Assembly: GCA_002261155.1 (NCBI GenBank)
Contig: NKXN01000016.1
Coordinates: 1-48,951, forward strand
Length of the DNA stretch: 48,951 nucleotides
Origin: Bacillaceae bacterium SAS-127
Lineage (GTDB): Bacteria; Bacillota; Bacilli; Bacillales; Domibacillaceae
Direction: 5' to 3'
Under the pieces are notes generated by a model, which saw nothing but the letters and a program-made list of their open reading frames with translations, had not been told where the DNA came from and did not search any database. Below, piece after piece: positions 34,295-42,976 of this stretch. A program made the position numbers and the translations under genes. Positions within the stretch are counted from its first letter, which is position 1, and every line of letters begins with the position of its first letter.

Positions 34295-34942
34295 TTATGC
34301 AAATCCGTGCTTCTCTAATAAATCCATCGTAATGGTAGAAGGCTTCTCTTCTTTTTTCTGTCCAAGCATTCGCTCAATATATTTTGCCAATAAATCACAC
34401 TCAATATTGACCGGATCACCGATATTTTTCTCCGCTAAAATCGTTTCCTCCTGCGTGTGCGGAATAAGCGAAATCGTCAACTTCTTATCGTCCACCGCAA
34501 AAATCGTTAACGACGTGCCATCCAACGCAACTGAACCTTTGTGTAAAAAATAGTGGGCATACGCTTCAAGAAATTCAATGTCGATATACAGCGCATTTTC
34601 TACTCTTTTTTTACTGACGATCGTGCCAACGCCATCGATATGACCAGAGACGAAATGTCCACCGAAGCGACCATTCGCCGCCATCGCTCGCTCTAAATTC
34701 ACTTTCGACCCACGAATTAACACACGTAGTGACGTCGCATGAAACGTTTCTGGCATCACATCAGCGGTAAAATAAGTAGCGGTAAAACTCGTCACCGTCA
34801 AACAAACACCGTTGACGGCAATGCTGTCACCGAGCTTCATATCTTCAAGCGCCGTGTTCGCTTTAATCGCTAGCTCTAGTGACTGGGCACCTGCTTTCAC
34901 ATTTTCCACTGTACCGATTTCTTCTATAATTCCTGTGAACAA
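34295..34942 (-). CDS. ribE: Riboflavin synthase, alpha subunit
   Basis: This enzyme dismutates two lumazine molecules into riboflavin. The trimeric enzyme has two tandem barrels, each visible: MFTGIIEEIGTVE..., and in the second half GHFVSGHIDGVGTIVSKKR with SVALDGTSLTIF repeating the first-half IAVNGVCLTVTSF. At 215 residues it has normal length. Its start overlaps the 3' end of ribD by 19 nt. Confidence 0.97.
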   Translation of the reverse strand: MFTGIIEEIGTVENVKAGAQSLELAIKANTALEDMKLGDSIAVNGVCLTVTSFTATYFTADVMPETFHATSLRVLIRGSKVNLERAMAANGRFGGHFVSGHIDGVGTIVSKKRVENALYIDIEFLEAYAHYFLHKGSVALDGTSLTIFAVDDKKLTISLIPHTQEETILAEKNIGDPVNIECDLLAKYIERMLGQKKEEKPSTITMDLLEKHGFA

Positions 34943-36039
34943 TTCGTTTCACATCCTTCTTTCGGCGAGGCGGTTATTTTAATATCTTGTCCAATAATTT
35001 CAACTTTTTCGAACGTTAGTGGCACCGCTTCATCCATGATCGCAAATCCTTGACCACCAACCGCAGTTGGCGCCAACTTCCCACCGATCAATTTCGGGGC
35101 AACATAAATCAACATCTGTTGAAACGCTCGTTTTTCGATAAAAGACGCATTGACCTCGCTTCCACCTTCTACGAGAAGCGTCATAACTCCGATGTCGCCT
35201 AGCTTTTTCAGTAAAAGTGGAATATCGATCTCACGCGTTTGTAAGCGAATCACTTTCACCTCTTGTTCAATTAATTGCATTTCTTTTGACTGAGGCGCCT
35301 CTTGGCCACAAACAACGATCGTTTCCGCTTGTTTATTTTTCACAACATTAGTGGTGAGCGGAATCCGCAAATGCGTATCTAATACAACTCGAATGGGGTG
35401 TTTACCTCCCTGGGGCAGACGGGTGGTTAAGATGGGGTTATCTTGTAAAACGGTATTGATGCCAACTAAAATCGCATCTTGCTGATGGCGAATATAGTGC
35501 ACATCCTCTCTTGCCTTTTCACTCGTAATCCAGCGACTATGTCCGGTATACGCAGCGGTTTTGCCATCGGCTGTTATGGCTGTTTTCATCGTGACGTATG
35601 GTGTTTTCGTTTGAATAAAATGAAAAAATGGTGCTAATAATTCCGAAGCTTCCTTCTCGCAAATGCCGGTCTCCACTTCAATCCCGGCCGCTCGCAACCT
35701 GTCAATCCCTCTTCCAGCCACCGCCGGATTCGGGTCCTTAACAGCGATATACACTTTCTTAATCCCTCTCGCAATCGTCAAATCCGCACAGGGCGGCGTC
35801 TTCCCATAATGAGAACAAGGCTCAAGCGTCACATACAACTCCGCTCCCCTTGCTTCCTCACCAGCAGCGGCCAATGCATGAACCTCCGCATGGCCTTCTC
35901 CCGCTTTCATATGGGCACCCATGCCAATCACGCGACCACCCTTCACCACAACAGCTCCCACCGGTGGATTCGGCGACGTCTGACCTCGAACTCCTTCAGC
36001 GAGCGATAACGCGATCTTCATATAATGTTCTCGTAACAT
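34924..36039 (-). CDS. ribD: Bifunctional riboflavin deaminase/reductase RibD
   Basis: This enzyme carries out the second and third steps of riboflavin synthesis. The deaminase domain (about 1-145) has the zinc motif HAEVHAL and TLEPCSHYGKTPPC; the reductase domain (about 147-365) has MKTAITADGKTAAYTGHSRW and VEGGSEVNASF. I start at MLREHYMKIALSLAEG (ATG at 36039), which matches homologues. The longer frame adds 25 residues of atypical sequence. The ribosome site (TAGGGA) is modest. First gene behind the FMN riboswitch; overlaps ribE. Confidence 0.95.
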   Translation of the reverse strand: MLREHYMKIALSLAEGVRGQTSPNPPVGAVVVKGGRVIGMGAHMKAGEGHAEVHALAAAGEEARGAELYVTLEPCSHYGKTPPCADLTIARGIKKVYIAVKDPNPAVAGRGIDRLRAAGIEVETGICEKEASELLAPFFHFIQTKTPYVTMKTAITADGKTAAYTGHSRWITSEKAREDVHYIRHQQDAILVGINTVLQDNPILTTRLPQGGKHPIRVVLDTHLRIPLTTNVVKNKQAETIVVCGQEAPQSKEMQLIEQEVKVIRLQTREIDIPLLLKKLGDIGVMTLLVEGGSEVNASFIEKRAFQQMLIYVAPKLIGGKLAPTAVGGQGFAIMDEAVPLTFEKVEIIGQDIKITASPKEGCETNCSQEL

Positions 36040-36112
36040 CGTCCCTAGCCATCGCTCCTCTCTTCTCCAACTCGTCCAATGAAACACATCAATTGACAGC
36101 CAATCAATCGAC

Positions 36113-36144
36113 AAAAGCCCCGTACCTTATAAAAAGTACGGGGC
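36113..36144 (-). terminator. FMN riboswitch terminator
   Basis: GCCCCGTAC (36117-36125) pairs perfectly with GTACGGGGC (36136-36144) around a 10-nt loop, followed on the minus strand by TTTTG. It lies between the FMN aptamer and ribD. Confidence 0.88.
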
Positions 36145-36199
36145 ATAAATGGCATAACCAAATAAGCGTCTAAAAATCCAATTTTTAAAAACGCCTCAT

Positions 36200-36335
36200 C
36201 CTTTTCCCATCCAGACTATCACTGTCGGCTTCGGAATTTCACCGAATCCACCGCAAACGAAACCGCATGCGGGTCACGGACTAAGAGCATTAGCTCATCA
36301 CCGCCGGTGGGGAATTTCGCCCCGCCCCAAAGGAT
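36200..36335 (-). ncRNA. FMN riboswitch (RFN element)
   Basis: On the minus strand the RFN core is intact: GGGGCGGGGCGAAATTCCCC, ACCGGCGG, AGTCCGTGACCCGC, TGGATTCGGTGAAATTCCGA and CGACAGTGATAGTCTGGATG. FMN binding should favour the downstream terminator and shut off ribDE(BA)H. Confidence 0.97.
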
Positions 36336-36626
36336 CAATATTCAAGTTAACTCTTATTATTACTCTTGGGGTGTGATTGTGTCAAGGGTTTGGGTGTTTA
36401 CTATCCGATTAATTTTGATTGAAAATGAGGAGTTTTGATCAATTTAGTACCCAATTGGTACCCAGAATTGAAAGCTTTCCAACTAGTTTTTACAACTACA
36501 ACTACCTACATCCAAGACAAGGCCATCCAGAAAATCAGCTTCGGTTTGAGTAATATTGTTCATCATATTTTTATATTTAGTAGGGACTTTTATGCCGATG
36601 TATATGATAATAAATTCAACATTTTT

Positions 36627-39253
36627 TCATTCGAGGTAAAAAAGAGCATAAGGAATGGTTCTAGCAAACCCACGCAAGTGATCTCGAACATCATCTTCAG
36701 TGGTCTTTTTCTTCTTCTCTTCCACTTTGACAATTTGCTCTTCGACTGCAGTTTCAACGGTTGCACTTACTTCTGTATTAAGATTTTCAGTAAAAGTTTG
36801 ATTAACTTCAGCCTTTTTCTGTTCAAATTCCGTTTTTAGTTGCTCTACTTTAACTTCATCATGAGCTTCTTGGGCAGTTTGAATTTGTTCCGTAAAATCA
36901 TGTTCGATTTCTTGAAGTTGACTGTGATACGTTTCTACATTTTCCTGAACCACGTCTTTAATTGCTGAAGTTACTTCACTTTTTGCTTTCTCCGTTTGAG
37001 TTTTATTCAAGTTGAATGTTTCTTTCAGCTTGCTGAACCCGCTATCTAGAGTGTCTTTGATTTCAGTAGTGATAGTTGTAACTTCAGATATTTCAGGAAT
37101 ATCAGGCGTTTCCATAATCTTATAGATTGCGCCTCCGAAAATATCTTTCGTATGGTTAATAACAATGTCTGTAGGGACGTCAACGTTACCATCATCATCA
37201 ATCATGGGAGTTGTTACATTGACTTCCCTACGATCTGTCAAACGCTTATTCTTTTCAGGTTTAATCTTATCTAGAATTTCCTTGAATGGTGAATTCCCAC
37301 CAAAAATACCTACTATATTCGCAAATAAAAGGTTACTCATGAACCCACGCTTTACCACCTCTGTTGAAGTGATATGTGTTGGGATAGTTAAGACTTCCGT
37401 CGCGTTCAACTCTTGCATATTACCTTTATCATCCTCCCCAATAACCGGGAAGAAATTCAATAGCTTTTTAATCTTCTTCTTACGTTCCTCACTCGTTTTT
37501 GAGCTCCCACTTGATAAGTTATTTGCGAATTCATCAAAGAGCAATAGTGTGCGTTCTGGTGCGAAATCGAAGATATAAGCATTTTCTTTCCTATAAAGCT
37601 TACCGTTCTGGACAAACTCATAAGGGTTTTGGGCACGGAAAGCAGATTGGAAATATAAACTTGGCGACTTAATGTTGCTAAGCATAAGCACCGCTGACCA
37701 TTCAGGAATTGTAATACCCGTTGTAAGTTGACCAACAGATAAAGTTATAGTTTTTTTATTTTCAGAAATTGCCTTTTTAACCTTATCGAAGCTCTTCTCA
37801 TTTTTCCTGTAATTTTGTCCCTCTTCTTCAAGAGTCAGATCCTTATCAACGCTTATTCCATCACCAGCCGCTAGTACAACCTTATACTCACCAAAAACAT
37901 GGTGTGATTTCAACAACTTTTCAAGTGCTTTCGCAGAATTAACACGAGGTAAAAACCAAAAAGTATGATTTAATTCGCTCCTATGTTCATCTGTAGCAAA
38001 AGGAAACTTACCTGAAGATAGATTATCAAGAAATTTTTTCACACTTGCTTCATATTCAAACTTCCCATCTTCTTTAACTCTGAAGAACTCATTCAAGTCG
38101 AAAGCATAATCAACATTACTATCATCGCCTAACGTTAAGCCTTTAGATACGTGATCCTCAATCATTTTGCTCATTTGATAAGTGAATAAGCTTAGTGTTG
38201 GTAGATTTTCGTATGGATTACTTCCTATTGTGTAATTCCAATCCGTTTTTGCTTCTTGTTCATCTACATACGACCAGTTAAAAATTTGCTCCTCATTAAA
38301 TTTGTTGTTTGCCAATGCTTTAAAAGGAGTACCTGACAAGTGTAGAGTGAAGTTCCGTTTGATTTTATCAAACGTCACGTTCGTTTTTGTGGTATCAACA
38401 CCCTCATGGGCTTCATCGATTATTAGTAAATCCCAATTCAGTTGACCAACCCATTCAAGTTTTTCATAGCCACCACCTGCAAATTTCGCACCTTTCAAGT
38501 CTTGAAGTGAAATGAAAGTGATTTGAGAAGGGTTCTCATGGTCAGTAGAGTTTACAAAATCAACGAAATCCTCACGAGATAATGCCTTATCTTTCAAAGA
38601 ATCCGTTTCAGAAACAAATTTCATTCCTGTTTCTTGCCAAGAAATGAACTTCTTAAAATCATCAAACCATGAGTTCGCTATAGCAGGTCTGTTAGTTACG
38701 ATCAGTACATTTGTTGCATTGATTTTTCTCACAAAATCGTATGAAGTCAGTGTCTTTCCAAATCGTGGTTTTGCATTCCAAAGAAATTCCTTTGGTTCTT
38801 GCCCACTATTGTAATAATCAAGCGTTATCTGAACCGCTTTACTTTGTTCATTTCGAAGTGAATAATCTGAATGAGCTTCATCAATTTGAATTTCATCATA
38901 ATCACAATTGATATACTTGTCCGTTAAAATTTCTGCCTTTTCGGGTGTTCCGTTAAAATAGAACCATTCGTCCGCATGACCGTTGAAATCTTTTTCTGAA
39001 CTCCATTCTGTTGAAGGAAACGGTGAAGCAACTTATCGTGAAACCACGTGCCATCAGACTTTTTTGCAGTCTTTTCAAAAAGAATATTTGGGTTAAGCCC
39101 TGCAGTTCCAACCTGTTCAAAAATACGTTTTTTGACTTGTCTACTCGTATCACCAATTTTTATGTAACCTTCATGAGAAGGAACTTCAGGTAAGGTGTAG
39201 GCATATATCTTCAAGCCCAATTCTTCATAAGGGTTAATGATTGTTCTATCCAT
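36627..39253 (-). pseudogene. GIY-YIG nuclease-DEAD/DEAH helicase restriction protein, frameshifted
   Basis: The gene starts at 39253 (ATG overlapping the methylase stop, GGAGG upstream) with a T5orf172-type GIY-YIG domain (EGYIKIGDTSRQVKKRIFEQ, then FHDKLLHRFLQQNGV). After an A5 run (38991-38995 on the plus strand) the sense continues in another frame (DFNGHADEWFYFNGTPEKAE, then RNEQSKAVQITLDYYN, and Walker A WNAKPRFGKTLTSYDF). It runs into the 701-codon frame from 38732 (LLIIDEAHEG, TLHLSGTPFKAL, QSAFRAQNPYE). One extra A would restore a ~875-residue protein. The frame ends at VRDHLRGFARTIP plus seven residues, probably short of the family's C-terminus. A restriction endonuclease-translocase is inferred. 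Confidence 0.75.
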
Positions 39254-40007
39254 TGACTTCCTCCATTTCTTCCTTATAGACGTCAGTAATCTTTACAGGA
39301 ACGTATTTCATTCGTTTTTCTTCTGTTTCAGCGACTTCTTCATCATCAAACAAGTCAAACAGATCCAGTTGTTCTACTTTTACTGAATGAGTTGAAGGTT
39401 CTCCACTTTCTTTTTCTACGCCATCAAGAATATCCTCAATCGTGTATTCAGTGCGTTGAACCTTAATCGTCTTAGCGTCTTTACGAAGGTTTATAGGCTG
39501 CCACTCACTAAACACAATAGGGTTACCATTAGCAGATAATTTAGTTAGAAAGTTCCCCTGTGCAATATTGTTAGAGATAATCAATTTTGCACTGTCTAAG
39601 ACCTTATTTTTCACTTTTGCATCATGTTCTATCGCCTTTTGCTGATATGCTTCAAAATAAACTTGATACATATTCATAACGCATCTTTGGGCGTTATCTT
39701 CAAGTAATTCAATACCATACAACGTTGACAATGCTAGTAACGAATAGTTCTCATAACGTGTTAAATCATCACCGTAATTCTTCGCTACCATCTTCATTTT
39801 TCTATTCAATACCTCAACTAAGAACACACCTTCTCCTGCTGCGGGTTCTAGGAAAGTAGAAGTTAAGTTCTGACATGTTTCACGAATGTTAGGTAAGTCG
39901 AGCATGTTCTTAACTATCCTTTTTGGTGTGAACACTTCCCCATGATTTTGGACACGTTTTTTACTATTTATTATTTTTTCGTTAGCTGATTCAGATGAAC
40001 CACTCAT
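39246..40007 (-). CDS. Adenine-specific DNA methylase-like protein of second R-M unit
   Basis: The 253-residue protein has an N6-adenine methylase beginning: KRVQNHGEVFTPKRIVKNML (motif X region) and the SAM motif I in FLEPAAGEGVFLVEVLNR (about 70-87), then LYGIELLEDNAQRC. The catalytic (D/N)PP(Y/F) motif, expected further on, is absent; the corresponding stretch reads IISNNIAQGNFL, followed by VFSEWQPINL. It is therefore either a divergent methylase class or a SAM-binding subunit. The C-terminal third is acidic (DLFDLFDDEEVAETEEK). It overlaps the GIY-YIG/helicase gene by 8 nt, a typical coupled restriction pair. Confidence 0.75.
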   Translation of the reverse strand: MSGSSESANEKIINSKKRVQNHGEVFTPKRIVKNMLDLPNIRETCQNLTSTFLEPAAGEGVFLVEVLNRKMKMVAKNYGDDLTRYENYSLLALSTLYGIELLEDNAQRCVMNMYQVYFEAYQQKAIEHDAKVKNKVLDSAKLIISNNIAQGNFLTKLSANGNPIVFSEWQPINLRKDAKTIKVQRTEYTIEDILDGVEKESGEPSTHSVKVEQLDLFDLFDDEEVAETEEKRMKYVPVKITDVYKEEMEEVNG

Positions 40008-40185
40008 CTATTCCCCCCCATTCATAACCAATCTGACGCTTCATCAGCAACGATTTCGATTGGAAATATATCTAGTTTCTATTATACAGGTTGCTTTCTC
40101 TTTGCGTAATTTAACACAAGAAATTTTCTCACCATACAGTAACAGCTCTCTTAATTTCTCCTTGGCATCACAGACCATCACACAG

Positions 40186-40551
40186 CTAATTAGTAGAACT
40201 ATTCTCCTTTTTATTTTGTTTGGCCTCTATTTCCAATATTGCAATGTCAATTATTTGACTAATTAAATTTAACCTACGTTTATCTCTAGTCGCTACAGCC
40301 CAAATAAACATGAATGAGATAAGTCCTATAAAAAAATAAGTATTATAATGAATAAAAGTTATTATATACGAACTTTTCATAGTAATTTCAAAGTTAGCAA
40401 TGTGATCATTAACAAATTTTATAAATTTCTCCGTGAAAATAGCTTTATTAATAGCTGTAGTTATTACTCCTACTATTACTCCTACTAATATGGATAAAAA
40501 TTTATCAAAAAAATTATTATTCGCTCCTCGGGCAATATAGGCTTTAAACAA
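40186..40551 (-). CDS. Small membrane protein, unknown
   Basis: The 121-codon frame encodes two predicted membrane helices (about 19-37 and 71-87) separated by an Asn/Ile-rich loop; the C-terminal tail is charged. The start is a TTG with no clear ribosome site, so the N-terminus is uncertain. No family is recognised. It is very AT-rich, in contrast to the rib operon, which fits horizontally acquired DNA. Possibly transcribed with the next upstream membrane gene. Confidence 0.5.
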   Translation of the reverse strand: MFKAYIARGANNNFFDKFLSILVGVIVGVITTAINKAIFTEKFIKFVNDHIANFEITMKSSYIITFIHYNTYFFIGLISFMFIWAVATRDKRRLNLISQIIDIAILEIEAKQNKKENSSTN

Positions 40552-40586
40552 CTTGAGGTTACTTGGATTTCCCGAGCATATGCTTT

Positions 40587-40970
40587 TTATTCTTTTTTTA
40601 TAGTATTAAGATTCTTCAAAGGATCTTCTTGACAAATGTCTGTGAGTTCTTTATAGAAGAGTCTTTCCTCCACTTCTATTCCTTCCGCCCATCTATAAAG
40701 GCTTAACTTCCTCGATCCTTTATAAGGCTTTGATAGTCTTTTATTTTCAAGATAGTTATCTATCCTAATCAAAAATTTGAATAAGTATAATGTTATCGTG
40801 ATAACTATAATTGAGGAAACTAAAGCAATAAATACATCAAGATAAAAGTTATACCTTATTACTAAAAACAAGCATAAAAAAATAACTGCCGTAACTCCTA
40901 CACTTTTAGCACCGTATTTTAAAAGTTCACGCCATCCTATTTTTCCGAAAAACTTTTTAATACTTGCCAC
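40587..40970 (-). CDS. Small two-helix membrane protein, unknown
   Basis: The 127-codon frame starts with GTG. Two adjacent hydrophobic helices (about 26-42 and 47-66) are followed by a basic, cytosolic C-terminal region (LIRIDNYLENKRLSKPYKG, then RKLSLYRWAEGIEVEERLF). Weak ribosome site. No family recognised; AT-rich like its neighbour. It lies 36 nt before the other membrane gene and after the DUF1643 gene in the same orientation. Confidence 0.55.
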   Translation of the reverse strand: MASIKKFFGKIGWRELLKYGAKSVGVTAVIFLCLFLVIRYNFYLDVFIALVSSIIVITITLYLFKFLIRIDNYLENKRLSKPYKGSRKLSLYRWAEGIEVEERLFYKELTDICQEDPLKNLNTIKKE

Positions 40971-41033
40971 TTCTCAGAATCACTCTCTCCCTTTACATCT
41001 TTTAATACTTAGAACTAAATCTGAACACTCTAA

Positions 41034-41549
41034 TTATTCAAACTTCATTAATTCAATATCCATTGTTCTCTTAGGGTATTCTGGCTTTCCTTTAGAGGTT
41101 TTCTTAAAACAATACATAGAAGCATTCTCTAGCATTTGCAAAACCTCTTTATCCCTTCTTTTAAATCCTCCATCTGCTCCCCAAGCTAGAACAACCTTTT
41201 CTACTCCTTTAACTGCTTCTTTTATGTAATAATCGTTTAGATAACCGACAGGATCGATTCCTTGATCGCGTACCTGATCTTTTAACTTGCTTATACTTTC
41301 AGACCGGAGAGCAAATAAATTCACTAATTCCATTTCTCCAAAATTATGCTTCACCGCGTAATTAAAACAAAAATTAGCTGTAGGACCTAACTGAATATCA
41401 TCTCTCACATTTGGATTAAACATGATGAAAGTTATTTTCCGATCCCTTCCAACGATCTTACGAGATAAAGAATACCGATACTTACCACAATCACTAAAAA
41501 CAGCTTTCGTTTCAATAGTATGGGACGATATCTGTACTGAATCCTCCAT
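41034..41549 (-). CDS. DUF1643 protein
   Basis: This 171-residue soluble protein belongs to DUF1643: CGKYRYSLSRKI, the core ITFIMFNPNVRDDIQLGPTA, CFNYAVKHNFGEMELVNLFA, and VVLAWGADGGFKRRD. Function is unknown. DUF1643 genes are often found in mobile or defence contexts, which fits the position next to a restriction unit. A good ribosome site (GGAGAGAGG) supports the start. It may be the first gene of the unit running leftwards into the two membrane genes. Confidence 0.85.
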   Translation of the reverse strand: MEDSVQISSHTIETKAVFSDCGKYRYSLSRKIVGRDRKITFIMFNPNVRDDIQLGPTANFCFNYAVKHNFGEMELVNLFALRSESISKLKDQVRDQGIDPVGYLNDYYIKEAVKGVEKVVLAWGADGGFKRRDKEVLQMLENASMYCFKKTSKGKPEYPKRTMDIELMKFE

Positions 41550-41652
41550 TTCCTCTCTCCTTCATCAAATTGGACTCTCTTTACTTTTCCTTGATGCATA
41601 ATTACTTTCTCTTCTCCGTGCTGAACAATTTTTGGGCTTTTGTCTTACCACC

Positions 41653-41787
41653 CTAGATCACTGTTGCTTTATTATCCATATCAATTATATCCAATTCTAG
41701 TAATATTGCACCAGTATTTACTTCTAATTCTTTTGATCTCACAAAAATTGATTGGAATATGCCTTTCTGCTTAAGTTCATGGTTCAC
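41653..41787 (-). CDS. Possible 44-residue ORF in a long intergenic region
   Basis: The region between DUF1643 and yoaP (41550-41957) is otherwise empty. A GTG behind AGAGGGGAAAG opens a frame reading NHELKQKGIFQSIFVRSKEL, then EVNTGAILLELDIIDMD, ending at TAG. Coding bias is plausible but there is no known family. It may be a remnant. Confidence 0.35.
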   Translation of the reverse strand: MNHELKQKGIFQSIFVRSKELEVNTGAILLELDIIDMDNKATVI

Positions 41788-41957
41788 AAAACTTTCCCCT
41801 CTTACAAATGCAAAATGATTGTAGAGAGCGATCTGTTTTCAACGAAAGCAATCTATGCTAAACTCTATTTGTATTTTTTACCAAAAGATAAGTGTTTAGC
41901 ATTCTTTAACCGGAAGAATTGATAAGAATATAGAAAAGTTGTGGGGGGAGAAATAGA

Positions 41958-42716
41958 TTGGAACAAATTGAGCTGGTCGAGTTAGATGAAGACAATCTAG
42001 ATGGTGAAGGGTGTTATAGTCTTCGCAGCAAGCCAACTTCAACAGGTTACGTAAATAAAAACAAATGGCTTATGGGAAGGTTCAATGAAGGGTTAACGTA
42101 TATAAAAATAATGGAGAATAGCAAGCCAGCAGGGTTTATTGAGTATGCACCTATTGAATATTCTTCGAGGGTTGTCTATGGTGAAAATTATTTAGTGATT
42201 CATTGCTTATGGGTACATATCACCGGAAAAGGGTATGCTTCAAAATTGATTAATAAAAATATTGAAGATGCTAAGGAGCAAAATAAAGATGGAGTTATTG
42301 TGATCACAAACCCAAATACTTCTTGGACGCCTAGTAAAGACGTTTTTATAAAGAACCATTTTAAAGAAATAGATCACGCACCTTATGGCTTTGAGTTACT
42401 TGTGAACAAATTTGGACATACACCTGACCCATATTTCCCAAAAGATTGGAATAAGCGACTTAAACTGTTTAAAGGTTTGACCATTCTTCGCACCGAGCAG
42501 TGTCCATTTGTGGATGTTTCAACTAATAACATTGTTCAAGCAGCAAACACATTAGGGATTCACGCAGAAATTATTGACATAAAAAGCCGAGAAGAATTGT
42601 TGAGACTTTCCCCTACTCCTTATGGGATCTATGGAGTCATTTTCAAAAGTAAATTGGTTTCCTTTCATAGACTCACCGTTCACTCGGCAATCAAACGGTT
42701 GAAAGGGCTAATTTAA
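41958..42716 (+). CDS. yoaP: YoaP-like GNAT acetyltransferase
   Basis: The 252-residue protein has an N-terminal GNAT domain (about 20-150; VVYGENYLVIHCLWVHITGK with the acetyl-CoA loop GKGYASKLI) and a C-terminal YoaP-type domain (LTILRTEQCPFVDVSTNN, LSPTPYGIYGVIFKSKLVS). From memory it follows B. subtilis YoaP along its length. The acetyl acceptor is unknown. GGGGGG at a suitable distance precedes a TTG start. Its last codons and terminator are repeated at 45130-45252. Confidence 0.9.
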   Translation: MEQIELVELDEDNLDGEGCYSLRSKPTSTGYVNKNKWLMGRFNEGLTYIKIMENSKPAGFIEYAPIEYSSRVVYGENYLVIHCLWVHITGKGYASKLINKNIEDAKEQNKDGVIVITNPNTSWTPSKDVFIKNHFKEIDHAPYGFELLVNKFGHTPDPYFPKDWNKRLKLFKGLTILRTEQCPFVDVSTNNIVQAANTLGIHAEIIDIKSREELLRLSPTPYGIYGVIFKSKLVSFHRLTVHSAIKRLKGLI

Positions 42717-42810
42717 TTCATCTAAGATTGGATTTAAGGGAACTTCTGAAATAGAGGTTCCCTTGTTTTAAATCACCATTAATACTCAATCTCTTTGTAA
42801 TCTTTAGGCT
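42699..42810. repeat. Direct repeat copy 1 (yoaP end + terminator + gene tail)
   Basis: This ~112-bp block starts inside the last codons of yoaP (TTGAAAGGGCT), includes a terminator (AAGGGAAC 42736-42743 / GTTCCCTT 42757-42764) and the 3' end of the 46-aa ORF on the minus strand (ending EIEY-stop). It stops at CTTTAGGCT where the IS3 fragment begins. It matches 45130-45252 at most positions, with one ~11-bp gap. Confidence 0.85.
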
Positions 42811-42975
42811 AAAGAAGAAGTATACAGATTTCGATATGACCGTTTTGAAACGGCACGAGTGGCGTTACTTAAGTACATAGAGGGTTGGTACAATCGCAAA
42901 CGAATTCATGGAAGTATCGGATATTTAACACCAGATACCTATGAATTTAGAGAGAAACAAAGAAATTTCAGACCT
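42811..42975 (+). pseudogene. IS3-family transposase (OrfB) C-terminal remnant
   Basis: A plus-strand frame reads KEEVYRFRYDRFETARVALL, KYIEGWYNRKRIHGSIGYLT and PDTYEFREKQRNF. This is the C-terminal catalytic end of IS3/IS150-type OrfB (YIEGWYNRKRIH signature). The N-terminal part, OrfA and inverted repeats are absent. The fragment abuts repeat copy 1 and the 3' end of the MFS gene. Confidence 0.88.
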
Positions 42976-42976
42976 A

